DNA from: Casuarina equisetifolia
Taxonomy: Eukaryota; Streptophyta; Magnoliopsida; Fagales; Casuarinaceae
Length of the DNA: 64,000 bases
Direction: 5' to 3'
NCBI GenBank assembly: GCA_028551475.1
Contig: CM052355.1
Location: 7,254,001 to 7,318,000 of the forward strand
The notes under the pieces: generated by a model
Database searches by the model: none
What the model was told of the DNA's origin: nothing
Seen by the model: the letters and a program-made list of their open reading frames with translations, nothing else
Made by a program: the position numbers and the translations under genes
In this document: positions 37,443 through 50,097 of the stretch, in pieces
Position numbering within the stretch: the stretch's first letter is position 1
Layout of the letters: each line of letters starts with the position of its first letter

Positions 37443-38277
37443 ATGGTGTCTTCTTCTTGGGCTTCATAAGCAGCCGCATGGCTTGCAATGTTAGCCCTCC
37501 TCTTCCTCTCCCGCTACCTCCGCCGCCGCAAATTGAACTTACCGCCAGGCCCAAAACCAGGGCGGATCGTCGGAAACCTGAACCTTATTTTTTGCCCTGT
37601 CTCAACAATGTGGCCCCATCATGCAGCTCTACTTATCATTCCCGGTCGTTGTTGCCTCCTCCTTCGACAGGGCCAAGGCCTTCCTCCAGGCCCAAAACCG
37701 CCGCAGGCAAATATACCACCTACAACTACTCAGACATCACGTGGTCCCCTTACGGCCCTTACTGGGGCCAGGCCCGTAGAATGTGCATAATGAAGCTCTT
37801 CAGCCCAAAACGATTTGAGTCGTACGAGTACATACGTAGGGAGGAGATGAATGCCATGCGCAGAGGCTTGTACGAATCCTCGTGCAAACTGATCACCCTG
37901 AAAGACCATCTTACAACGGTCAGTCTGAACGTAATAAGCCGCATGGTGCTCGGCAAGAAGTACACCGACGAAGCCGAGAACGCGATTGTGAGCCCGGACG
38001 AGTTCAAGAAGATGTTGGACGAGCTGTTTTTGCTCAGTGGTGTCTTTAACATCGGGGATTCGATACCTTGGACTTGCAGGGGTATATTAAGAGAATGACG
38101 GCGTTGAGCAAGAAATTTGGTGGGTTCTTGGAGGAAGTATTGGAAGAACATACTGCAAAGAGGAAAGAAAGGAAGGATGATGTTGCAAAGGACATGGTGG
38201 ATGTACTGTAGGATCCCGCTGAGGATCCTAATCTTGAGGTTAAGCTGGAAAGACATGGGGTTAAGGCATTTACTCAG
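37443..38277 (+). pseudogene. CYP92A-like P450 pseudogene, exon 1 only
   Basis: This corresponds to exon 1 of the intact gene at 8891. The original ATG (37443) is followed by a TAA at codon 9 (after MVSSSWAS). Deletions remove the region around the second conserved block (near 37588) and 13 bases in the PW-IDFLDLQG stretch (near 38073), shifting frame. A TAG lies in the DVLLDLAE segment at about 38210. The exon still ends in TTTACTCAG followed by GT. Exon 2, with I-helix, ExxR and heme Cys, is absent from copy B. It cannot encode a P450; a short transcript is conceivable because the promoter remains. Confidence 0.93.
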
Positions 38278-39800
38278 GTACTAAAACATCAGCTAAACCC
38301 TTATGCTTAGCTATATGAGAACTTTTGAGTTTTGCGTGATCCATCGTATTCTGAGGTTTAATTTTGATGAAAGTTAACTCATGGCGATCTCTTAACTTGA
38401 AAATTACAGTGAGAACTTAGTTTGACGATGACTGCAACAAGGTACAACCCTCACGAATCGAGTTTAGCTAAGAAATTTCACGAGATGAGACAAGAAGTCT
38501 TTTCCTTTCAGTTACTAGTTAGCTTTTGTCCTACTTACACTGGACTCAGGAGAACATTTTATTTTTTTCTGAAAAAAGTAACATGACATTTAGTTTCTCT
38601 AGTAGGATCATCACTCTGTCGAGAATTCTTCGCTTTCTGTGCAAATTTTTTATTCACATGACAACTAAAAGACTCCACTCACGTTGTCAATATTATCTTT
38701 GAACATAACCTGATATGATACCCCACCAACCTTTCGCATCTATCTTGATCAAGAATCGGACTGGGGTGGAATTTCATTTCAAACTCATGTGTTGTGCAGA
38801 AGGAGCAGCTGTAGGATGTGGCTCAAGACTGTTTAGGATAGGTAGACCCTACATCCATCCTATCTTATCACAAGCTAGTAGGCTTTTTAGTTCATAATTT
38901 AAACAAACTCACTGATTAACACTCATTTTTCACTTTCTCATACCCTTTCTCTCTTTTATGACCAAATGGTCGGAGTAAAATATGGTTTTCAATTCAAATA
39001 TTCAACTCATTCTAATTGAGTATTAACAATGACTTAGAATTAATAATAAGTTTTTACATTATAGTATTGTTGTAAGCAAAATAAAATCCCAAAAGAAGCT
39101 TCCTGGAAAGGTTGATTTGATGAAAATCCGAGAAGGCAGTGATTTAGGGTTCACCGGAAAATTTTTAATTGGGAAATGCAAATTGCTTTTTCCATCTTGA
39201 CAGCGCAAGCAAAACTACTTCATGACACAGTCCCAAGCAGAGTTCCTAGGAACTTGACACCGAACCTGCAGTGGTTGATCCACACCTGTATCAGGCTTCT
39301 CCTTTTTCTTCTTTCTAGCAATATCCAATGATCGTAAGACTAAATCACAATATCATCAGGTGAAAAGATATTATTTAAACCAATGATCATAAGAAGATGC
39401 TATTTGGTTAAAACTTTCATCTTCTTATGCCGTTGTTAACTTTTTCTGTTTTGGGTGCAAATTTTTGACAAAAATCTTTTCTCATAGTCCTTTGTGTGTT
39501 ATGGTTTGTACAATCTTTAAATACTAAACAGAAAAGATGAATCATCAATCAATGGAAAATTTATTGAGAATATTGGGCCATGTTGAGATTAATAGTATTG
39601 AACCCACACCTAGGCCCACAGCCTTATGTATTTTGTTTATTCATTATTTTATTCTTTATTCCGTTTTGCATGTAGAAAGACGTTTGGACTCATGTAAATT
39701 AGAACATCACAAGCCTTGTATTGTCCAGTAGTGTTTGCTCTAGTTTGGATCGTGTAGCTGCTTCCAGCCAACTATTGTTTCACTTCCATCTACTTCTGTA

Positions 39801-42800
39801 TTTATTTTCAAAAATAAGATAACAAATATACTTTACACCTCAAAAGCAACCATATTTTTCATTTACTCAAAAGCCGTTTCCTTCTCTATAAAAATGTTAC
39901 ATGCAATAAGTTTTTACTTGAACCTGTTTTTTAGATAAAATACATTGATTTTCTAATATTAGAATCATCAATAAACTATTGACTCTGACGATGCAGAGAA
40001 TGACAAGCATGACAACCACGCAGAGCTTGGCAACCGCCCAAGGCAGGATAAGCACGGCAGCCATGCTCTGTCAAGCATCATTCCAATAAATGCTCAAAGG
40101 CGCTGAGCGACAGTAAGCTACTCCCCCCTGAAAAACCACCAACTAAAGGAAAACGAAGAAGACACGGAAAGGACCCTCGAGACCAACCGAAAGCTTGGAA
40201 GAAAAGTCTCAATAGTCTCAATCACCTTGCCTCAAAAACTAGAAATGCGGTGCACCATAATGTCTTCAGAGCTGCAGCTCTAGCTTGAAAGCTACCAAAG
40301 CCCTTCTTTCTCTTGTATTTATTTCGGCTATTTATGTTTGTAAAAATAGAGCATAAAGCATGCTTTTGTACTCATAGTTTTCCTACTTCTAATACAAAAC
40401 ACTCTTTCAAAGCAACGATCTTTTTCTCTCCATCTACTTTTCTCTGTTTTCTTCTTAAACTATAATAAAGTTTGGTCTATTATCAACGCCAACTCATATG
40501 GACTCGGATTAGCTTGATCAAAAGCCAATAACCCAAGCACGTTTTAGTTTGTTTATCTAATGAATTATAGACGTAATTATGTATATTACATAACATCATA
40601 AGATTAATAAAATACAAAAATTTATGCTATTACTTTGATATTTTAGTGTACATAGATACAGAGAGATGTATTTTGTAGCATATATAGAACTGTTTGTGAG
40701 GAAAGGGAGGGAGCAAGATAAATAATAAGAAGCAAATGTGTTTTACCATATGCATGTTAATAACATAACCTAAATCAGTCGTCATAATGATTAGTAATAG
40801 GATTCTCCCGGAGCAATCGATTGAATAATGTTCTCGCGTCTCTTCAATTGAAATTCGGGAGAAGTTTTGCGGTCGAAGGGGAGAAAATGGGGTGTGAAAT
40901 CCGCCTTTGGGTCTTAAGGGTTTGCCTCTCAATCTGAAACGAAGTAGATCAAAGTCCAATGATTTGCCAAGTGCTCGGCTGCCATCCGCCAAACCTCGAC
41001 GCCGACAGCTTTGATTGCCTTTGGCGCTTAGCGCGGACAGCATAATTCCATCACCATGCGTCAAATCAATCACTGATCGAACCCGGAGATAAGGAAAACC
41101 AAACATATTAACAAATTGGCAAAAAAGAAAACAAGCCTGAATCCTGACTCCAACGAGCACCACACAAGGACTTTAGCTACTGAAATTTGAATACGAAAGA
41201 GAAAGAAAGCCAAAGAAAGTGACAGAAAGGAAGAGAGAAAGAGAGAGAAGCAGAAAAAGGAATGAATGGCTGCTTCTTCGTTGTATAGGTAGTGAAGCTG
41301 TAAGAAAAAAGAAATTGAAGACAAAGAGTGTACGGTGTCGAAGAGAACGATGAATCGGGAAGGGAAGAAAAACATGGTTGGGCTGTGAAGTTTCCGTAGT
41401 GGATATTGAAAACCAACTTGCACACGTAAATCGGGCTCGTTTTGGCTTGGAAATGTCACCCGCTCAACCAGAAGACTGACCCTGTATATTACTGCATGGT
41501 GTTAAAAAAAAAAAACCTGTCGTGTGAAAGTCCACACTTAATTTTCTTTTCTTCAGTAAATTTTGAGGATAATCTTTTGGGTTTAGTATTATAAAGAAAT
41601 AGTGAATGAACAAAAACCTTAATTTGAATTGCAACTCAACAATTTGTACAATTGGTCCTATGCTTGATTTTATACAACGAAGAGACTGGGAGAAAAAATA
41701 TCTTGTAGTTTGGAAAAATATCCTGCTTGTCTTCGCATATTTCCGTGGTGGCTGTTTCATCTGTAATTAAGAAGTGGGGTACCTGTATTTTTCCTATGGA
41801 CTGGTTCACTCTCATACGGCCATTGACAGAGGCAGAAAGGAGAATCAATGATGTTTTACGTCGGCTGGCCCCTGTGTGGAATCAGGTTGCTTCTTTTTTC
41901 TTTCCCTTGTGCTGATCTGGCACATGTTCCTCGTTTTGGTTCGGACTTGACTTTTTTCCTATGCAGACGTAGCTTCTACTTGTTCCAACTTTCGATTAAC
42001 AGGAATCTTTAGATAAGAGTGTGCAACGAAGTATTAAGGACAAAAGGATCTTTGAAAATTAAAGTTTAAGACTGCCACATTCGACGCGATGCCTTGGTTT
42101 GGAAGCGACCTTGACAAGACTTTACTTATCCCCGTTTGGTGGCTGAACTTGGTTGGTGATGTGCGGTGAATAGAATTCTTGTTTGGTAGATGACAGCGGT
42201 TGGTGTGTAAATGTTTCGCCGGCACGTGGACGATCAGCTTTTGAAGTGATTGTTTCCGATTTGATATCATTAGTTTCTGCAAGCCTAAGAATCGTCAACA
42301 TTCTTAGCACAAAGTGGGACAACTCCTGTGGTTTGATTGCTATTTCCCTGTTTTTTTACCTTATTCCATGATAGCTTTCTTGATTTTGTTTGTAGTTTTT
42401 TGTTCGCCTGCTTCTTAATGATGTTGCTCGTTTCGTTGATTTAATTTCGGGTTTATGATTCTATACGAATCGCGTAAAGAATTGGTAAATGCAAGTAATA
42501 ATTGAAAGCAATACTGACTATTTTATGGTTTTAATGTGAAATAATTACACTGAAATTATAGTTAAAAAGTATATGTATCACTAATAAACCTCTTCTACCA
42601 ACCTTTTTAAGAGTCAAAGTATGTTGCTCTCAATTATTTTATATACTTTTCAGGATTTATGTCACGATATAAAGTACATTATCCTGTTAAGCTAATTTCA
42701 ATATCCTTTGGCACAAGCAATAATAAATTAGTCACATCTCTTTTCTTTATATAAAATGATTCATCAGAGTTTATAAAAATGAATCTCATATGGCTTTTAG

Positions 42801-44757
42801 ATCAAGCGGATGTGACATCTTCTTGCCGCCTAGCCCCTCATTGTACGCTACAGTCACTAGGCCAACCACGACCATAAAACTATGCAACCAAATTGATTGC
42901 AGGGCTGGAATCACACTTCCGCCTTTGTTTGCTTCTGTATTCAGCCTACAATGTGTTGATACAAGTAATATATTTGTGCATTACACTCTAGATATTTGGG
43001 CGTGAGGAAGCAAAGAAGTCAATATGTAATCTGTGTCAACCAAGGCCTGCAATCAATTTGATTGTAGCATGTTAATTACCTCTTCCCTCTCTGAAACATC
43101 AAATTATAAGTGTGATTGCAGCATACGAGTTTTTTGATTGCTTTGGTGCCTCATACCTTATTCCCATGCTGCAGTTGAAATGGTTCTTGTTAAGGATGTT
43201 TATATTTCGGACAGAAGAACCATTCATTGAGGGACATGTTCCATCTGATGAGAAGTACCACAAAGACTGGGTTTAGGACCAAAATTACGATTACAGCAAA
43301 AGCCGCTTCGCTACATAGAAAGCTAGAATAGACAAGATCAGGCTGCAAACACATGATCCCAGAACATCAAAACGAGGTGGAGTTGCCCCCGGAGAAGACG
43401 TGCCATTCGTAGAGAGGTTCTGTTGGAAATGAAAACACTGGTCAGACGAGATGAGGCTGCAGTGAGTAAAAGAATTACCGTTATCTGCAGTTAAAAGTTT
43501 TAATACTTTTAACTGCAGATGAGACACCCAAACCAATTTTATATTCTGAAGAGAAAACCAACAATCAAGACTACAATAAAGACTATCTCCCCTCATAGGG
43601 ATCATGTCCTCCTATAGAGAAGAAACCCTAATAAAACTTTGAGCTAGACACATAAGCTCATACATGTAACAATTGTAATCCACTTTTCTAGATTCAATTA
43701 ATTCTTGTGCTCAGCACATTATGAAAGAAAGGAAAATCTGCAACATAGAGTTGAAAACTTCTACCAGATTATTTTCTCATCTGACTGGTAGGAAAAGGTC
43801 AAGCATCTGACGTTGATATGTACGAAGGTTTGGGACTCCACTGATAAGAATTTCTTCTCTACTAATGCCATCACGCTTCAAAAAATTTACCATATCTACA
43901 CAACAAAACCGGTGGTTTGAACCTAAACTGATTTTAGGGACTCCAAGAGATGTCTCGTTGTACATTTGCGTGTTCATCAATGCTTCTAGACAATACGGAG
44001 GGTAAGCTTCACAAATGCCCATCAATCCAGTCTCAAAAACATAAGAGGCTATAAATTAGGTTCAGAGTGCAAAAGGTCCAGCCAAGGACGACTTGGGGAG
44101 ATGTGTGGGTTTTGTGGGGGGTTGGAGAATGGGAATGCAGCCCAAAACAGGTGCGGTCTTGTTCCAAAAATGTGTTAACAGCTTTTCTAAATCCACTGAC
44201 GACTTGCAGGGTCAGTCGTCGCTTGGGCTTATGAACTTTGAACTGGCCATCCCAATGCCCAGGGTGCTGATCATGGAAAATTGACTTGGAAAATTTTCAC
44301 TGAAAAGGCCGGTGGAAATTCGGAACGAACAGGTATTAGTGGATCGGCAGGAAAATTTGCATGGGATTACACCTTCCAACGAGGACAAAGGTTCAAGGAA
44401 AGCTAGAAAAATATAGCTATCTCCCATTTGAACGATACCTAGTCAATACTATGGATGGGAGTCATTTATGCAGTTCACAATGGTGGAAAACTTGAACCTT
44501 ATGACTACGTATTTTGAACTCGAGAATTGACCAAAATCCTTTTGCAAGTCTGCGTTTGAGGCTAACGGATGTTTAGTCTCCAAATGAAGTTGATTATATT
44601 GAAAAAGCGTCCATTTACAATGAAAAAGTATCCAACAAAACAAGAGAGGAGCCTTTGTGCAATAAGAATGTGTTGTCTTTATTTCAATTATTTGCCCAGT
44701 TTACAATTTGCTTATCAGTCTATGCATTTGCTACCTATGGAACTTGGTCCAACGGTT
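39801..44757. other. Intergenic DNA, no secure gene
   Basis: No gene family is recognisable. A 177-codon minus-strand frame (41163-40630) and overlapping CT-rich upstream sequence near 41200-41260 could be a small transcript, but the protein matches nothing I know. The stretch 39960-40450 ends in AT-rich, polyadenylation-like sequence and could be an old solo LTR; I cannot find its ends. A perfect inverted repeat lies at 43483-43520. Confidence 0.45.
43483..43520. repeat. Perfect inverted repeat, 16-bp arms, 6-base loop
   Basis: ATCTGCAGTTAAAAGT at 43483-43498 is followed by TTTAAT and then the exact reverse complement ACTTTTAACTGCAGAT at 43505-43520. Flanking sequence does not extend the pairing. 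It lies in unannotated DNA between the P450 pseudogene and the kinase. Confidence 0.95.
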
Positions 44758-46495
44758 CTAGTTTGGGTACAGGCTGGTCCCGAGAGTTTTATACAAAGCC
44801 GTATCAGAATGGACAGCACGAGACCTCAATGACTTAATGCGACGTCTATTCCGATGACCTTTCCGACGCTGGTGACGACCCTTCTCTTTCTTCTCGTCTT
44901 CTTTCTGTTCATCTTTATTTGCATCTTTTGTCCCTTGACATTTAGTTTCACCTTCCTGTCCATCGCTTCGTGCTCCACATGCGTTCTTTTCTTCAGTTGG
45001 TACGATGTAAACAAAAGGTCCAATGGGGATATCATTGTGGTCCAACAGAGGCTCCAAGGTCTTCACCACTCTTCTCATGGTGGGTCTTGACTTGGGGTGC
45101 TGACTGAGGCACTGGTAAGCCAATAAGGCTACTTTCCTGGCCCCTTCGGTGGAGTACTGACCTTCAAGCCTGGGGTCTATAATTCTTTCGAGTTTATGGG
45201 AATCCTTCAATAGAGGTCTTGCCCATTCAACCAGATTCTGCTCCCTAGCTGAACGTTTCTTGTCCACCGATCGTCTCCCCGTTAGAAGCTCTAAGAGGAC
45301 TACTCCATAGCTAAATACATCGCTCATAGTCGTCAGATGACCTGAAAGTAAAGGATACTCTAATATTGTCGATTGCCGATAAAAGCTTTCACAAAATCGT
45401 TTGGGGATTAACTATTTTACCTGTCATAATGTATTCGGGAGCTGCATAGCCTTCGGTACCCACGACACGAGTTGTTGTGACATGAGTGTCATCCCCTTCA
45501 GGTCCATCCGTTGCAAGCCCAAAATCTGAGAGCTTAGCATTGAAATCCTGAAAAAGTACATTCTTCTGTTTTATGATCGCTTGCTTTAGAGGTGTATATG
45601 ATCTGAAAAAATGGCTAAGAAGATCAAATATCTTACACAATCTAACAAGATGTTGGAAGCTTTAAAATCTCGATATATGACTGGTTTTTCTTCTTCGTGG
45701 AGAAAAGAGAGGCCTTTTGCAGCTCCAATTGCAACTTTTATCCTCGTTAACCAAGGCATGATTCCAGAATAACCTGCATTTATCAGAGGCATAGAAACTT
45801 GTTGAGTGACTGAATCTACAAAATTTTAATGGCAGATTTCAAAAAACAGAGCATAGGTACCTCTAAATAGTTGATTGTCTAAGTTGCCTCGCTCCATGTA
45901 TTCGTAAACAAGTAGCCGGTGCTTATCCTCGCAGCTGTATCCGATCAAGTTCACAAGATGACGGTGCCTTAATTGCCCAAGATATATAACTTCAGCCTGT
46001 AGAATGAAATGAATTCGCACAAACGCATTTTCATCACTTAAATTGTCAAAATCCTCTTTCAGACGAAAGGGGGCAAGAACTGGGAGACAAAGTGAAATGG
46101 CTAAAAGTGCTTACCAGCCACTCCCTGTGGCCTTGTTCGCCATCCAAGTCCAATACCTTGACAGCCACAGGTTGAGCTTCCAACCCAGGCCTAAGTTTGT
46201 CGTCGATGAACCCCTTGTACACCGGTCCAAACCCACCTTCGCCAAGAAAATTACTCTTTGAGAGGTTCTGTGTAATCACTTTGAGCTCCTTGAGGGTAAA
46301 AACTTGAAGATTTGATCCCACAAGAGAACTTGATAGATCACTCATGAAGGAGATGGAGGAATTGCTTACATCCGACATCGATAACCTCCGGAAAGAACTT
46401 TGTTTGGAGGTTGGAACTTCTGGCTCAGGGAGGGGGTTGTTGACCTTGAGGCAACAAGGTAGGAAGCTTTTCAATGTGATCTTTCTGACGGCCAT
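44758..46495 (-). CDS. Receptor-like cytoplasmic kinase, subfamily VII (RIPK/PBL-like)
   Basis: Five exons on the minus strand: 46495-46115, 45996-45861, 45773-45637, 45547-45421, 45341-44758; GT-AG throughout; 454 aa. Visible: P-loop LGEGGFGPV (84-92), Lys113, alpha-C Glu129, the YRDFKASN catalytic loop (Asp208; Tyr in place of His is usual for this subfamily), DFG (226-228), activation segment [16 protein letters not shown]. The N-terminus (KQSSFRRLS, then [13 protein letters not shown] and [10 protein letters not shown]) closely resembles Arabidopsis RIPK, which relays immune-receptor signals at the plasma membrane. There is no Gly2 for myristoylation; Cys14-Cys15 could be palmitoylated. 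The last 80 or so residues are unusually rich in Lys, Arg and Glu. Function in immunity is inferred from the family. Confidence 0.95.
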
Positions 46496-49400
46496 TGTTT
46501 GATACTTCTTATGCTGAAGCTCAACTCGGTTAACAGTTGCCTAAGCCATCTCCCCGAAGCATAGGTTTGATCCAATTTATTGAGGAAGGGTATGGGGGTA
46601 GAAATGGGTTTGTCATCTAGAAGACTGAATAAATAATTCTCTCACTTAATCATCACCGGCCCCCTTTTCCTTGCTGTAAATTACTCTACTGTGATAAAAT
46701 ATGAAAATCAAGTAGCTATAGACGAATAACTTCGTACCAAACGTTATTTAATGCAGGTCCCGTCGTCCATTGGGCATCGAGAAGAAATTGCCTCGGCTTG
46801 CGCTTGACTTTGAAAGCTGACAACGCCGATACTTTTGGAAAGGTTTAGATTAGAAAACGAAGGCGCATGGATTATTATGTGTCATCATGTGCTAAATACG
46901 GAACGGAACTTCTCTGCAATTTCTCTGGGAAAGAAGGCCGGCCTCTTTTCCCTGCCGCCATATCCGTTTGCCTTCTCTTTCTCTGTTCTTCTCTCAACCT
47001 GAGCAATGAGCTTCCCTCTTAGTGCTGCACTTCCAACAATGGTCGATGAATTGAAAAGGGAACGCGCTATGAATTTATTAATTTGAAGCCTGTCCTTTGA
47101 CCAACAACCAAGAAAAATGTTTCAATATCGGGATTCCACTAATACCCAGAGAAGGTACATATGGAAGTTAATTTAGGAATTGAAGCCCAACTTTCTGCTG
47201 TCACTTCTCCGACAAGAAGTAATCAAAAAGTTTAAGGTCGGTCGCAAAAACAACAGCGAGAAAAATTGTTTGGGGATATGAGTCTTTTCTTAAGTTTCCA
47301 CATTCCTTTAAAAGCTTTCCCACAAACCAAGTCTTCTTCAGCGTACTTGTTCCATAGCCACGCCGATGAATCCTTTATTTTTCTGTTGCCTAGGTCATAA
47401 CCTTGTCTATAATTTGCAAATAATATCATCATACATATTCTCATGAGATCTTTTAGGAACTTGATGATTTGACATGATCCTGATTCCCAAGAATCGTCTT
47501 GCAGGGAGCTAGGTTAGCGTAGACATCGGGACAAGTCTTGAGAATTCTAGGAAACAATAAACAAATGAATGAATGAAGTCGAATGATTGAAAGGATTAAA
47601 ACGTGACCAATGAAGTCGAAGATTTACGCTCTTAAATCACTTCAACCAAATAGATACGTGGTGGATTCGCAGCATTCTCTTCTGGTTCCATGTACCAAAG
47701 TTAACTTTAAGGAGGGGACCTAATCACTATTCTTCACCAAGACGTTTCTGAGTTCGCAAAATAATTTGTGAGGATGATAAAGTAGGCATATCTTTCAATC
47801 CCAGTTTGACAAATGACACATGCAGACAAATAAAATAGCATAAAAGTACACGGAGCTTCCCCTTTCAAACATGTAGCGAGCACCATAGTTGTTGGGGATT
47901 CGTTTTGTTCAAATTTTCTTGCTTGACGGTTTTGATTGAATAAGGGTATCGTAGCTTTCCTGATCTCTAATCAGGCTGTATGTCTATATAACTAGTGGTT
48001 TCCAGGAGATGCTGACGACCGAAGAACCAAGTAGCATAGCCAAATTCGTGGAGGTGACACGGTGGGTCTTTGGTTCCTATTTGCGCAGTGGAATCTAGCG
48101 GAAACGTGCTTCTTAAGCTTTTGACCTTTCAACTTCATTAATGAATGATTTAAGTATTAAAAGAGAAAAACAAAGAGACAAAAGACAATAAGGTAGTACT
48201 GTTCGACAGAATCGGAAGTGGGAATGTGAAAAAAGGACTAAATTTGCTGAAGCAATCGAGAAACACAATTCTCATTTCGCAGACTTTCAAAATCACGTTG
48301 CAGTCTGGTCAAACCAAGGCTGCGTCGTTGAATGGTAGTTGGCTTCCAGCCGAATCCAATAGGAACCAAGTACAAAGCATCAAAATTAGTATGGCGAAGC
48401 CATGGAAAGGAAAGCATGTTCGATGGGAAATTTCTTATGACCGATGTACAAAGAGTGCCTTAGCTGTGCTCTTGATACAGGACAAACAGAAGACACGAGG
48501 TTCTAAAATGTATTGGGAGAGAAAAAAAAAAAAAAAATTTGATAAAGCCGCCTTGTTATTTGTCTTGGTTCTACCTAACTCTCATCCATTCGGCCAAACT
48601 CTTCGTCGTGGGAGTCGACTAGGGGAAAAAGAATTGGACATGGAACTCACAGATCTAGATCGCCCACAAATAACACAAAAAGATAAAGACAAAGATCCCT
48701 TCTAGAAGAGGAGGGGATGAAGGCTTCACGGCTTCAACAGACCAGGCGCAGGCGCCTGGCAGGGAAATGGAAGAAAGTATATTTTATCTCACATCAAAAA
48801 AAACCTCTGTCCGCTGGTGGGTTTGTAGACTGTTCTCATGAGTCGATTCCAAACCTGTCATTTTACAATCCACAACCACTTTTCACAGATTAGGTTGGTT
48901 GCTTGTTAACATTAGCTAACGAGGGGAGGTGTCTATTTAACAATGGCAAGCTGGGCGGCTTCCATTCTTCCTTCGCATGTTATGGAAAACATGGAGTATA
49001 TGATACGGGCAACAAAGTCCTTGAGGGCACCACCCCCCCTCTACGAAGGATATAGAAGCTAGGATGGAATGTACTGCGGATCTAGCAACAAGGTCGTGTG
49101 CTGTCCATTCTTGGAAAATTGACCAGAATTTTCTCTTGGGTCGTCTTATTTAGTAGGCTAACGTCTTGGGTCGTCTTATCTATTTCTAGAACAGCGTACC
49201 CCCCGAGTACTTTTGCAGCCTTTGCAGCCTTTGCAACGAAACTCCCCATGGTGGCTGATAGCGTACAACCCAAGGGAAGTACTAGGCGAATTCTCCACTA
49301 ATTAATTTCGACAGACCAATTGATGCTGCATTTTTAAGTAATCAAGGAAGAAGAAGGTTACTTTCTCTTCTTCTCGTGTTCACGACATCCTCGTCGTGGA

Positions 49401-49575
49401 TAAATCTCCCTACCTACCACTGACCTCACGAGGATAACATATGAGTATCAAGGGGATAGCGTAGGCAAACCACCGAATCAGGTCATGAGCTGACTCCAAT
49501 ACCCATCACCGTTCTAAATTCCATCCCAAAAGACCTGCTCAATGCCAGGATCCCACTCACCTCTCCAAGTGGCTA

Positions 49576-49816
49576 GTGACAATATAAATATTCTATTCGA
49601 ACAGGTAAGATCTTATTAACTACGTCGAGCTACGCCAACAGGTTTCCTCGAAACAATTGTCTGATTTATTCTAAAGAATCATGAGAACAGTAAGACATCC
49701 GGACGGGGTAGTGACAATAGACATTCTATTCAAACAGATAAGATCCTCAAATCCACGTCCAAGTACGACAACAGGTTTCCTCGAAACAACGTGTGACTTT
49801 TTTAAAGGAATCATGG
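49576..49816. repeat. Imperfect direct repeat, about 107-bp units
   Basis: Units at 49576-49685 and 49711-49816 share GTGACAATA, ATTCTATTC, AACAGRTAAGATC, CAACAGGTTTCCTCGAAACA and AAGGAATCATG-like ends. Spacing is 135 bp. There is no coding signal. Confidence 0.8.
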
Positions 49817-50072
49817 GATGAGGAACTACCTTCGTCGTTTGACCAAAGAAAACGACGGAGCATGCGCCTTCCTCCTTCTCGAATTTTGGGTCTTTAAGGC
49901 ATGGGTGTTGGACCATGAATCTATTATCAGTCAGTAAACCCTCAGAGCAGAGTAAATTTCGGAACAGGCAAAATGAGAGACATGGATTACGATGCACATT
50001 TTAAACTTGGCCACTTTTGGGGCGAAGTACGCAAAGGTTTCCTACTAATTCTTGAATAAGAGCTCTAACCTG

Positions 50073-50097
50073 ATATATATATATATATATATATATA
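50073..50097. repeat. (TA)n microsatellite
   Basis: About 12-13 TA dinucleotides following CCTGA, in intergenic DNA. Confidence 0.9.

Larger units (their letters stand above)
35919..39800 (+). repeat. Segmental duplication, copy B (degraded)
   Basis: Same orientation as copy A (6728-13650) and about 29 kb away. It starts with ACAATTTATTCAACTC, matching the tandem repeat at 6803, and runs through the promoter, P450 exon 1 and the 5' part of the intron to about 39200. It then jumps to sequence matching copy A from about 13160. About 2.5 kb of copy A (10690-13155, including exon 2) is replaced by roughly 110 bp of unrelated sequence. The ends match near CTTCCAGCCAAC (39765) and 13605. Divergence is moderate with many small indels. 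Confidence 0.85.

Noticed and set aside
39960..40450. Possible solo LTR with a polyadenylation-like end
   Set aside because: I could not find matching TG...CA ends or target duplications.
40630..41163. 177-codon minus-strand frame as a gene
   Set aside because: The composition drifts to hydrophobic AT-rich codons at the end, there is no family resemblance, and the frame overlaps other open frames; kept only as a low-confidence note.
48226..48705. 159-codon plus-strand frame
   Set aside because: It contains a lysine run encoded by a poly-A tract and shows no family pattern.
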